A DNA stretch of 35,602 nt from a virus. The notes under the pieces are model-generated. The model was not told the origin of the DNA and ran no database searches. It saw only the letters and a program-made list of their open reading frames with translations. Shown here one piece after another: positions 1 to 7,464 of the stretch. The DNA is taken from IMG/VR virus record IMGVR_UViG_3300037042_000622, positions 1-35,602 of that record. One strand, 5' to 3'. Both the position numbers and the translations under genes were made by a program. The stretch's first letter is position 1; the number at the start of each line of letters is the position of its first letter.

Positions 1-77
1 ACCATTATTGAACGACCAGTTGAATTTGTATAGGTGGTTGATAATGCCCTACTAGCGGTAACATCTGTCCATGACTT

Positions 78-1313
78 TCAAACACCGAATGCGTATGATG
101 CTGTTGTTGCTGTTGCCGCGTTGCCTGAACAAGCCGCAGATGTTCCGCCATTGGCTGGTGCTGAACCTGCTGTGTTTGAATATCCAGCATATCCAACATA
201 ACAAGGGGCATGATAGCCATCATTATAATATCCACGCAAAGACCAATATCCACTTACATCCGCACTCCAAGTTGTTTGGATATTATAAGGGTCATTACTA
301 TCATTACGATATAAACGATAAGCCCCTGGTCTTGCGGCACTTGTCCACATCCCTGTTTGACCTGTAATGCCTGATGCGGCAACGGATGATGCACTTGCCG
401 CGTTACCATCACATATATCTGACCTATATGCTGTGTTTACTAAAACAGCAGTTGCATCTGTTCTTCCAACAGCCCAACCACCTATATGTAAATAAGCCCC
501 ATAAGCATTTTCAATTTGTTGGTCTGTGCCATTTATGCTACTAATTCTAGCAGTTCCACCATTTACATTAGTTGCTGTTGTAGCAGTTGCCGCGTTGCCT
601 GAACAAGCCGCAGATGTGCCAGCACTTGTAATAAACCCAGCACCGTTGGTTAGTTGGTTTGTGTTGGTTACATTGGTTGCGCCAGCCGCTATGCCATCAA
701 GTTTGCTTGCATAAGTGTTAGTCATATACCCATTGACAGATGCCGTTGCAGCAGCCATGCTTATTGCAGGAGTTGCCCCACCACTTGATACTACTGGAGC
801 TGTACCTGTTACAGATGTAACTGTACCAACACTTGCTGTGCCACCTAAACTAACAGATGAGCCATTGATTGTAATGCTTGAATTTACAAGACCTGCGTTA
901 GGCAATCCTGTGCAATTAGTCAATGTACCAGACGCAGGAGTACCTAATACTGGAGTAGTTAGTGTAGGGCTGGTTAAGGTCTTATTTGTGAGTGTTTGTA
1001 CACCATCTATAGTCACGGCTTTATCGGCAGGATAGGTAACAAATACATTCTTTACACCGGCAGAAAAATTAATTAATGCGGTAGTTCCTAAACTATTTGA
1101 TAGAACTGTGTCCCTAGATAGAGTGCCGGCAGCAACCGTACCAATACCAACTTCCCAGTTAACACCATCCGTAATTGAGTAGTATGTTGTATTGGTATTT
1201 CCAATAGCAGATGAAAATGTCTGAAAGCCAGATACAGCACCGCTAAGTGTTAACGTGCCAGTACCTGTGGTAGACGTTGTTTCCTGTACCCTATCCTTGA
1301 CTATAAGAGCCAT
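78..1313 (-). CDS. Tail fibre, allele A (receptor-binding, stop-truncated)
   Basis: Leftward protein of 411 residues. The N-terminal third has a short motif (MALIVKDRVQETTST) typical of phage fibre attachment ends, followed by low-complexity Gly/Ser/Thr/Ala sequence. Near residues 228-245 and at the C-terminus it carries the GTSAACSGNAATATT motif found between modules of many tail fibres. The central module (about 245-390) differs completely from the right-end allele. The TGA at 78-80 replaces a Gly codon of that allele, and the frame stays open beyond it to the window edge with the same sequence (KSWTDVTASRALSTT). The stop is either a genuine truncation or an assembly or strain artefact. It starts 9 bases after the 128-residue tail protein gene, so it belongs to the late operon. 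Confidence 0.8.
   Translation of the reverse strand: MALIVKDRVQETTSTTGTGTLTLSGAVSGFQTFSSAIGNTNTTYYSITDGVNWEVGIGTVAAGTLSRDTVLSNSLGTTALINFSAGVKNVFVTYPADKAVTIDGVQTLTNKTLTSPTLTTPVLGTPASGTLTNCTGLPNAGLVNSSITINGSSVSLGGTASVGTVTSVTGTAPVVSSGGATPAISMAAATASVNGYMTNTYASKLDGIAAGATNVTNTNQLTNGAGFITSAGTSAACSGNAATATTATNVNGGTARISSINGTDQQIENAYGAYLHIGGWAVGRTDATAVLVNTAYRSDICDGNAASASSVAASGITGQTGMWTSAARPGAYRLYRNDSNDPYNIQTTWSADVSGYWSLRGYYNDGYHAPCYVGYAGYSNTAGSAPANGGTSAACSGNAATATTASYAFGV
112..143 (-). repeat. Fibre module-boundary repeat, copy 1
   Basis: A 32-base sequence encoding CSGNAATAT-type residues. It is identical base for base to 586-617 in the same gene and nearly identical to copies in the right-end allele. 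It marks the C-terminal edge of the variable module. Confidence 0.8.
586..617 (-). repeat. Fibre module-boundary repeat, copy 2
   Basis: Exact second copy of the 32-base sequence at 112-143, at the N-terminal edge of the variable module of allele A. The pair could support homologous exchange or deletion of the module between them. Confidence 0.8.
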
Positions 1314-1321
1314 GCTTTATC

Positions 1322-1708
1322 CTAAGATAATGTTACTGAAAGGCTGCCGGAAGCAATTTTGAATATATCGCCATTATCAATTGTTTTAGATGCGTCTAGT
1401 GGAGTATGGTACAAAAGATTGCCACTTGTTGATGCATCCATTAGACCAATCCAGCCTACTGTACCCCATGAAGCCGTAGCTTGTGGGAATGTGCAGTCTG
1501 CGTTAGATAGGCTGACACCATTAGAAGGTGCAGCAAATGTTACGGATGTACGTGCGTAAGAGCCACCAGATACTTCTGTACCTGTATTAGCGTCTGTCGG
1601 ATCACTTGTGTAAAGAGCCACGTAGATTGTTGTTGGTGCTGTGTAAGCTGTAGCTCGTAGCGTTACATTAATTAAAGCATTTTCTAGGTAATTGGACATT
1701 TCTGACAT
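1322..1708 (-). CDS. Conserved phage tail-associated protein (Gp80-like, tentative)
   Basis: 128 residues. After an N-terminal helix it has a beta-rich body with PTTIYVALYTSDPTD, a Gly-Thr-Glu-Val-Ser-Gly turn, YARTSVTFA, and a WGTVGWIGLMDA segment. Similar small beta proteins in many phages sit beside fibre or tail-tip genes, and the pattern recalls the Gp80-like family, though I could not run a profile search. It lies between the adaptor and the fibre genes with gaps of about 10 bases, so it is co-transcribed with them. A small tail or fibre-attachment protein is the likeliest role. Confidence 0.6.
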   Translation of the reverse strand: MSEMSNYLENALINVTLRATAYTAPTTIYVALYTSDPTDANTGTEVSGGSYARTSVTFAAPSNGVSLSNADCTFPQATASWGTVGWIGLMDASTSGNLLYHTPLDASKTIDNGDIFKIASGSLSVTLS

Positions 1709-1718
1709 AATAAATCCT

Positions 1719-2339
1719 TTATCGTGTTGCTATTGAAATTGAAATTGGTGACCCAGCGTACTCGCCTTGATCATCTGATACAGTTAAAGCAGTTACACCT
1801 CGGTCGTATAATGTAGCCCAAGTTTGTAACCTTGCATCATTCATAATATAAGGCTCTGCTTCACCTAAAGCACCATAAAGCAATAAGTCAGGGCAGTTAG
1901 CCATAAATGCATTTGATGCGGTTGTGCTACTTAAAAATGTTGGTGCAGCATAATATAAAAGATTTACTGTGTAGTTACTGTCTGGTACTGGTGACAATTG
2001 AAACTCTTGCGCTAATACTGTGTATTGATGCGGTAGACCAGAGTCAGTAGTACGAGAGTTACGAAATAATGCGCTAGGTGACTGGTATTCTAATGTTGTT
2101 ACTGGATTTGTTGCTAGGTGGATGTCACGCATTTGCAAAAAGTCTGATGGTAACTCAATTGTTGAATCACCTGCCGTTGCAGTTGTTGTCACTACCTTGA
2201 GCATTTGACGAATACGGAGTTCTCTGCGTAAACGTGTTTCAGCAAGCCTGATAAAGTCAGGAATCATTGCCGTTAAATCACTACGAGCTAGGTAGCTGGC
2301 AATCGTAGTCTGTAAATCAGAGTAATTTGTCAATGCCAT
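1719..2339 (-). CDS. Head-tail adaptor protein
   Basis: 206 residues. The N-terminus (ALTNYSDLQTTIASYLARSDL, then PDFIRLAETRLRRELR) is the helical signature of the adaptor family that docks under the portal in SU10-like and P22 gp4-like podoviruses. A beta segment follows (TTATAGDSTIELPSDFLQMR), then a C-terminal helix in PDLLLYGALGEAEPYI. Length and position, two genes after the coat protein, fit the family. Its start touches the stop of the 105-residue gene upstream (shared base 2339), so translation is probably coupled. The role is to build the first ring of the neck after DNA packaging. Confidence 0.75.
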   Translation of the reverse strand: MALTNYSDLQTTIASYLARSDLTAMIPDFIRLAETRLRRELRIRQMLKVVTTTATAGDSTIELPSDFLQMRDIHLATNPVTTLEYQSPSALFRNSRTTDSGLPHQYTVLAQEFQLSPVPDSNYTVNLLYYAAPTFLSSTTASNAFMANCPDLLLYGALGEAEPYIMNDARLQTWATLYDRGVTALTVSDDQGEYAGSPISISIATR

Positions 2340-2656
2340 TATATGCGCCCTGCCCTTGTTCTGAATGCCCTGTTATCTGGGTCGTTTAACCATGCGTTAA
2401 ATCGTTTCTTATCTATTACTGCAAAGCCTCGTGTTATGCCTTGCTTCTCTAATTCTGAAAAAACTGTGAGCGGTATAGATGCTACCTTGTTGCCAAATGC
2501 ATCCTCGCTCCATCTTTTGCGTTCATCTTGAGCAGCGTACTCACGCTTGTTCATCTCAAGTATGCCAGTTATGTCTTGGCTCTTAGCAATGATTAATTCG
2601 TCACCGTTATCTACGAATGACGTGTCTGTAATGCCGTTGGATATTATATTACTCAT
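2339..2656 (-). CDS. Small protein between coat and adaptor genes
   Basis: 105 residues, charged, no recognised family. It has an N-terminal region rich in Asp/Asn and a C-terminal part (PLTVFSELEKQGITRGFAVIDKKRFNAWLNDPDN) predicted as helix and strand. Its ribosome site (GAGG about 4 bases before the ATG) is adequate. The position suggests a head-completion or decoration role, but nothing in the sequence proves it. Confidence 0.6.
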   Translation of the reverse strand: MSNIISNGITDTSFVDNGDELIIAKSQDITGILEMNKREYAAQDERKRWSEDAFGNKVASIPLTVFSELEKQGITRGFAVIDKKRFNAWLNDPDNRAFRTRAGRI

Positions 2657-2670
2657 AAGACCTCATAATG

Positions 2671-2690
2671 GGGGAGAGTTTCCCCTCCCC
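2671..2690 (-). terminator. GC-rich hairpin after the coat gene
   Basis: A perfect 6-bp stem (GGGGAG with CTCCCC) with an 8-base loop lies in the 51-base gap after the coat gene. No U tract follows in the leftward direction. It is more likely an attenuator or an mRNA-stabilising end for the highly expressed coat transcript than a full terminator. Confidence 0.4.
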
Positions 2691-2707
2691 ACATATCTAA
2701 CTAACTA

Positions 2708-3652
2708 TTAAGTTAAGTCAGCGATGATACCGTGTGCTGCTTCGTTCTTAACTTCTAATGTGTACTCTACCAATAGTTGAGTTACATCAGCGTCACCAGT
2801 TTTGGCTAGCTCATTAGTTTGGAATGGGCGTAGGTAAGCTACTGAAGCCATTTCTGGATCTAGTAAGAATGCTACGTCATCATTGTCTGAGTTAGGAATG
2901 AAACGGTTAGGCACGATAGAGATAGTACCAAAGTCAGAAACATACACGTCTGCTGCACCGATGATAGATGCTTGAACATTGCTAGGTACGTCTTTATAAC
3001 GTGTAGCGATGCCGGCAAATGTAGATGCAACTACTTTTTGAGCTGGAGTTACCATCAAGATTGTTGGTGAACCACCGCTTACATAAGCAGCTTGGATAAC
3101 TGTGTTCAAGATAGTTGCTGTGAAAGCACGGTCAGTACCAGTAGTACGAGCAGTAGTACCAGAAGCACCAGCAGAACCACCAGAACCGTTAGAAGTGTTT
3201 GAAGCTAACCATGTTTGTAGACCACCCAAAGTACGAGCAGTAGTAGCGTCACCAGCAGCAGCAACTTGGTTGCTTAATAAGATAGCTTCCATGTCACGTT
3301 TGATTTCGGCAGAAGCCTTAGCCAATTGGTATGCTTTCTCAGATTTACGACCAGCTTTGTTAACTGTTTCCAAAGTGCCAGAAACTTTAACAGTTTTAGC
3401 AGAGATTTGAGTACGGTTACCAATACGAGTAGTAGGTGACAATGTTGCATCAGATGCAGCAGCGCCCTCAACAACAGCGTTAGAAGTGTTTACAGCAGCC
3501 AAGCTGTCTTTTTGCCATTCGTGATATACAGCAGTAGCTGAAGTTTTACCAACAGATGTCATAAATGGAGTATCTGTAGGTGAGATGTTGTAAATAACAT
3601 TAGCCAAGTCTTCACGTTGACCAATGGCGGTATAGGTTTGATATGTTGCCAT
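2708..3652 (-). CDS. Major capsid protein (DUF5309 / SU10-like)
   Basis: 314 residues. The N-terminal arm has YTAIGQREDLANVIYNISP followed by TDTPFMTSVGKTSATAVYHEWQ, the hallmark of the DUF5309/SU10 major capsid family. A Gly/Ser/Thr-rich loop at about 150-170 precedes PTILMVTPAQK, and a C-terminal region ends in VEYTLEVKNEAAHGIIADL. It forms the icosahedral shell in the HK97 fold. It directly follows the scaffold gene with a 9-base gap, and the hairpin at 2671-2690 lies after its stop. Confidence 0.9.
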   Translation of the reverse strand: MATYQTYTAIGQREDLANVIYNISPTDTPFMTSVGKTSATAVYHEWQKDSLAAVNTSNAVVEGAAASDATLSPTTRIGNRTQISAKTVKVSGTLETVNKAGRKSEKAYQLAKASAEIKRDMEAILLSNQVAAAGDATTARTLGGLQTWLASNTSNGSGGSAGASGTTARTTGTDRAFTATILNTVIQAAYVSGGSPTILMVTPAQKVVASTFAGIATRYKDVPSNVQASIIGAADVYVSDFGTISIVPNRFIPNSDNDDVAFLLDPEMASVAYLRPFQTNELAKTGDADVTQLLVEYTLEVKNEAAHGIIADLT

Positions 3653-3661
3653 GATAATTCC

Positions 3662-4627
3662 TTAAATAAAGTTTTCAAAAGCAGAAACCGCATCACGGAT
3701 TTTGCCTGTTTTTTGTAGTTGAGCCATAGCCTTCTTATGCTGGTCAGTATTTGTTGCTGTATTACTGTTACCAGACTTAATAGTCTTAGGCGGTTCACTA
3801 ACCCTCTTGTTTAGTTGAGGCTTAGATTGTTGTAATTTGTCGTACTGCATTGCTTTATACAATGCCATAACGTGCCGAGCATCTCTTACTGCTGATAGCT
3901 CTTGATCTGAGAATCCTAAGTTCTTTGCGAATGAACGCAAGTCTGACCTTAGTGCCTCACCTTTTACTGGATCGCTATATTCTGGTAGTGATTCAGACAA
4001 TACGGCAGCCTGCTGAGATAGATATTGCTGCATTCCTTGCTGTTGCTCGGCTTGTTGCATCTCTGCAATGCGTTGTCTTTCAGCTTGTATTGCGTATAAC
4101 TTCTCTTTGTTCTGCGACATCTCTGCCACTCGTACAGCGTAACCAATTGGATCTGAATCTTTTAAAGACTCTAAATCTTCCTGTGGTTGTTGAGCATTCA
4201 GTAATTGCTCCATTGCTTGCAACCGTTCTGCATAAGCATCACGCATATATTTGGCTTCTTCAATAGCTTTTTGTTCTGCCTCTACTGCTTTGCGTTGCTC
4301 TGCTACTTGTTGCGTTTTTTTGGTATAGTCTGCACCTTGTTGGGCTAGTGACTTTAGTTCAGTTAAGGTTAGTTCCTTCTCTTCGCCACCGACTTTAACT
4401 TGAAACCGTTGTTCGTCTTGGTCTGAGTTAGACTCCTCTGAGCCATCATCATATTGCTCTTCTTGCTGCGCTTGTACCTGCTCATTCTCTTGTTCTGGTT
4501 GCTCGTTTGCTTGCCCTTCTTCGGGTGCTTCGTTTGCGTCCATTAAACCTAAGAATGCGTTTGTTGCTTCATTAATAGTGCCATTACTTTGTGTGTCACT
4601 CCCAGAAGGGTTGGTGTCGGTAGTCAT
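3662..4627 (-). CDS. Capsid scaffolding protein
   Basis: 321 residues, very rich in Glu and Gln. It has an acidic N-terminal third (about 30-75) and a long predicted coiled coil (about 95-210; runs of QQ, EAEQKAIEEAKY, AEMQQAEQQQG). The C-terminal region is basic (KPQLNKRVSEPPK), as expected for the part that binds coat protein. Composition, length and position just before the coat gene match podovirus scaffold proteins, which drive procapsid assembly and are then released. No protease domain is visible. Confidence 0.8.
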   Translation of the reverse strand: MTTDTNPSGSDTQSNGTINEATNAFLGLMDANEAPEEGQANEQPEQENEQVQAQQEEQYDDGSEESNSDQDEQRFQVKVGGEEKELTLTELKSLAQQGADYTKKTQQVAEQRKAVEAEQKAIEEAKYMRDAYAERLQAMEQLLNAQQPQEDLESLKDSDPIGYAVRVAEMSQNKEKLYAIQAERQRIAEMQQAEQQQGMQQYLSQQAAVLSESLPEYSDPVKGEALRSDLRSFAKNLGFSDQELSAVRDARHVMALYKAMQYDKLQQSKPQLNKRVSEPPKTIKSGNSNTATNTDQHKKAMAQLQKTGKIRDAVSAFENFI

Positions 4628-4642
4628 TTAAATCTCCATAAT

Positions 4643-4680
4643 GCTAGTGCGCCTAGCCACGTTTTATAGATACTATAAAA
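4643..4680. other. Two adjacent perfect hairpins before the scaffold gene
   Basis: GCTAG-loop-CTAGC (4643-4657) is followed by an 8-bp palindrome TTTTATAG/CTATAAAA with a 3-base loop (4662-4680) that overlaps the end of the 76-residue gene. The AT-rich one could slow ribosomes or RNase between portal-side and scaffold messages. No U tract of terminator type is present. Confidence 0.35.
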
Positions 4681-4903
4681 TCTTCCAGCGTTTTGCATTA
4701 ATCTTGCGATCATCTGCCATGCCCACTATGTGAGCCATTACTTCACGGATAGCGGTTAGCTTTGTGTAAGCATCTTGTCGCTCATCGTAATCATAAAGCG
4801 GTGAGTTAGCCCACCGTAGCATCTGTAAGTCTTCCATCTCTTTAAACACATCCAAGAAGTTTTGATCTTGGAGCATATTGTTTGCCCACTCTGATTTGGT
4901 CAC
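4673..4903 (-). CDS. Small conserved virion-region protein
   Basis: 76 residues, predicted all-helical (MTKSEWANNMLQDQNFLDVF, then ERQDAYTKLTAIREVMAHI). Small proteins of this type often follow the portal gene in podoviruses, with unknown function. Its start overlaps the end of the 131-residue gene by 4 bases, so the two are translationally coupled. The stop lies inside a hairpin. Confidence 0.6.
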   Translation of the reverse strand: MTKSEWANNMLQDQNFLDVFKEMEDLQMLRWANSPLYDYDERQDAYTKLTAIREVMAHIVGMADDRKINAKRWKIL

Positions 4904-5295
4904 ATGAACCTTCCAGCACCGCTAGATGCTGATTGTGCTGCGCCTTGTCCACCAAGTAAACCGGCACTAGCTTGTGAGTCACCTTGCATACCTTGTGCTA
5001 CCTGATATAACTCTGGGAATAATGCAGCAATATCAATGTAATTGTGTTGCATAGTTGGCTTGCTTGCTGGGCTAACATAGTTAGGTAAATAAGTACGATC
5101 GCTATTAGCTTTTTTACTAGGAGCTTGGTTAAACATGCCCATGCCAATACCTATTTGATTTTGTCTATTTTCTTCTACTACAGGTGCATCTTGATTAATG
5201 TAGTATTGTCCAGTTTCAGAGTCAAAAAATACATTTCCTCCATTAGCCTGTACACCACTTTGAGTGCCTTGATTGCTTTGTGCTGACATTCCCAT
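4900..5295 (-). CDS. Gln/Gly-rich protein after the portal gene
   Basis: 131 residues with low-complexity ends (QSNQGTQSGVQANGG at the start, SAGLLGGQGAAQSASSGAGRF at the end). In between is a short acidic-aromatic motif (VFFDSETGQYYINQDAPV) and MQHNYIDIAALFPELYQ. Not recognised. It sits between portal and scaffold genes with 3-4-base spacing, so a minor virion or assembly role is likely. Confidence 0.55.
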   Translation of the reverse strand: MGMSAQSNQGTQSGVQANGGNVFFDSETGQYYINQDAPVVEENRQNQIGIGMGMFNQAPSKKANSDRTYLPNYVSPASKPTMQHNYIDIAALFPELYQVAQGMQGDSQASAGLLGGQGAAQSASSGAGRFM

Positions 5296-5298
5296 AAT

Positions 5299-7464
5299 TT
5301 AGTCCTCTATACCATATATAGTAGTTGAATCAAAATTATCTACTACATCTTGTGACTCTGCCTTTATACCACCTTTTATCATTTCATTCAAGCTAGTAAT
5401 GGCTGACATAATAGCGTTAAGCTGCTCTGTCTGTAGTTTTCCATCGGTTGCCTGTGACTTCATCTCTAGTTCCATCTGCTTAAGTTGAAGTTCGGCTTCC
5501 TTGATACGGTAGTCACCTTCCATTTTCATTTGCTGTTGTTGCATCTCTAGCTCTTTACGAGCGTTATCTACTTGCATCTGCTCACGGTCTAGTTGCAACT
5601 TAGCTTGGTTAGTTTGTGCGGTCAGTTGAGATTTCTGTTCTTCTACCTTGGCATACAATTGCGCTGCCTCAGACGTTGGATCAGCAGGTGGTTGACTTGC
5701 TTGCTGCAAGATTTGTTGCTCAACCTCTGGTGTAATCTCATTAATAAATGATGTAGTGTCTTTAAAGCCAGCCATCTCAATCATGCGACCAAGAGTGCTG
5801 CGGTATTGCGTTACAGTTACCAATGGGTTGTTAGCACCGTACTTACCGATAATCTCTTCCTGTTTAGCCATAATCATTTGCAACATAGCAATCTGTTCTT
5901 GGCGATTACCGTTACCCAAGCCTACGTTGATTGATACATCGTATAGGTTAGACCATTCACGAGGGTCATAAGATACCCATTTGCCACGCATACGGATTGT
6001 CTTAGCTTGGTTTTGGTATTTGCATAGTAAATGCAAGATGCCACGGAATAATGATTTAACACCTGTTTCAGCAAAGATACGAGCCATTAGCTCTAGCTTA
6101 CCTGCTGACTGTTGCATCATGGCTGCTACGGCTGTTGCTGTAGTGTTCTGAAGCACGTTAGCATCAAGACCTTGCTGTAGGTCACTAACACCAGTACGTT
6201 TAGCCTGTACACCATCCAAGTATTCCATCATTGGGAATGACTGACCGGCTGTGTTCTGTACGTTCAGTTGGTTAACAGCTTGAGCGTTCTTAACACGGAT
6301 AACACCACCGGCAGTAGACGTTAGTAAGTCATCTAGGTTTACTTGACCCTCTACGGCAGTTACTCGTGCGTTATTGGTTAGGTACAAGTTGTCTAGCATT
6401 TGACGCAATATAGTAGACTTGGTTAGTTGCAAGTCCATTGTGCGGTCTGCTAGTGACTGACCAAAGAATTTGTGTGGGATTGGAATTGGGCATACAGAGT
6501 GGAATGGCACGTAGTCACACTCTTCGTTAGATAAGATTGTTTCACCACCAAGGATAACCCTGCGTAGTTCTAGCAAGCCATTATCGTTTGTATCAACCTT
6601 GATATAGCACTCAAATATCTCTACCTCTTCCATTGATAGGTCGCTGGACTGTGTATAGTCTGGCAACTCATCACGACCAAAACGAGCTAGGCGCTCTGGT
6701 GCGTACTCTAAACGGTCATTTGCTGGGATAGTGTCAACAATAGACTTCTCGTAGCCCATAGCAATCAAGTCACCACGAGCAATCATCCTACGGTGTGCTG
6801 TGAATGGTGAGTCCTCAATGGTCTTAGCACGTTTGCTAATTAGGAACTCTTCAGGCGGTACGTTCTCAATGGCGATACGACTCTCATCGTTTATCTTTTG
6901 GATTGTAATGCTATGCGTATTGTAAGGCATACCATCCATGCCAATAACCATGTCAGTCACTTGCTTGGTGATTTCCCACTCGCCAGTCTGCATAATCATG
7001 GCTAGCTCATCGTCAGTCAGCCCTTTGTATTTTTCCTTAATGGTGTCTTTTTTCTCCTCCCAGTAGGCTTTAACAACCCCAACCTTCTGCAGCAAAGCGT
7101 CTTTGAACCAATTATGCAGGATTAAGAAGCCATCGTTGTCTTTATAGAACACCCAGTTTGCCATGTCACTTGCTTGGTCTGCCAGTTCTTCTTCACCATC
7201 TTTAGTAGGCTCAAAGCGTACAGCGTCTTCGCATGACGTGAATACACGGATTAGTTGAGGCAATGCACCGTCTACGGCTTCAGCAACCTCACCGGTAACA
7301 ACTTGGCTGCGACCTTCTACCTCAGTACCGTACTTGTCACGGAAATAGTAGCTCATCGCATCGGCACGAGCTTGAACCGTATCAGACTCTAAGTAGCCAA
7401 TAGCGTTATTAATCTCGTCAGCAACAAGTGCCTTTAATTCTTCTTGATTCATCATACGACCCAT
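5299..7464 (-). CDS. Portal protein (P22-like)
   Basis: 721 residues, close to the 725 of P22 gp1. Residues 1-110 carry the family start: a helix, then RDKYGTEVEGRSQVVTGEV, then ALPQLIRVFTSCEDAVRFEP. The wing and stem follow, including VPPEEFLISKRAKTIEDSPF and FFGQSLADRTMDLQLTKSTI. The C-terminal 130 residues form a Gln/Glu/Lys-rich coiled coil that would make the internal barrel seen in P22. It forms the dodecameric DNA channel at one capsid vertex. The ATG at 7464 precedes two further ATGs at 7455 and 7452, one of which overlaps the terminase stop; any of these may be the true start. Confidence 0.9.
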   Translation of the reverse strand: MGRMMNQEELKALVADEINNAIGYLESDTVQARADAMSYYFRDKYGTEVEGRSQVVTGEVAEAVDGALPQLIRVFTSCEDAVRFEPTKDGEEELADQASDMANWVFYKDNDGFLILHNWFKDALLQKVGVVKAYWEEKKDTIKEKYKGLTDDELAMIMQTGEWEITKQVTDMVIGMDGMPYNTHSITIQKINDESRIAIENVPPEEFLISKRAKTIEDSPFTAHRRMIARGDLIAMGYEKSIVDTIPANDRLEYAPERLARFGRDELPDYTQSSDLSMEEVEIFECYIKVDTNDNGLLELRRVILGGETILSNEECDYVPFHSVCPIPIPHKFFGQSLADRTMDLQLTKSTILRQMLDNLYLTNNARVTAVEGQVNLDDLLTSTAGGVIRVKNAQAVNQLNVQNTAGQSFPMMEYLDGVQAKRTGVSDLQQGLDANVLQNTTATAVAAMMQQSAGKLELMARIFAETGVKSLFRGILHLLCKYQNQAKTIRMRGKWVSYDPREWSNLYDVSINVGLGNGNRQEQIAMLQMIMAKQEEIIGKYGANNPLVTVTQYRSTLGRMIEMAGFKDTTSFINEITPEVEQQILQQASQPPADPTSEAAQLYAKVEEQKSQLTAQTNQAKLQLDREQMQVDNARKELEMQQQQMKMEGDYRIKEAELQLKQMELEMKSQATDGKLQTEQLNAIMSAITSLNEMIKGGIKAESQDVVDNFDSTTIYGIED

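Larger units (their letters stand above)
1..845. repeat. Left terminal copy of the fibre repeat
   Basis: This stretch aligns with 34722-35602. Bases 1-76 match the right copy exactly by eye. The segment around 690-845 matches 35447-35602 with about one difference. The middle (about 145-585) is unrelated to the right copy. Both ends of the window therefore lie inside the same gene in two versions, which suggests a circular or permuted molecule assembled through a variable fibre locus. Confidence 0.85.

Noticed and set aside
715-1035. A plus-strand frame of 106 codons inside the fibre gene
   Set aside because: Valine/Pro/Leu-rich mirror of the Gly/Thr/Ser fibre sequence, no start signal.
1-1313. 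Diversity-generating retroelement acting on the fibre
   Set aside because: No reverse transcriptase gene and no template-variable repeat pair with adenine-specific changes. The difference is a whole-module replacement.
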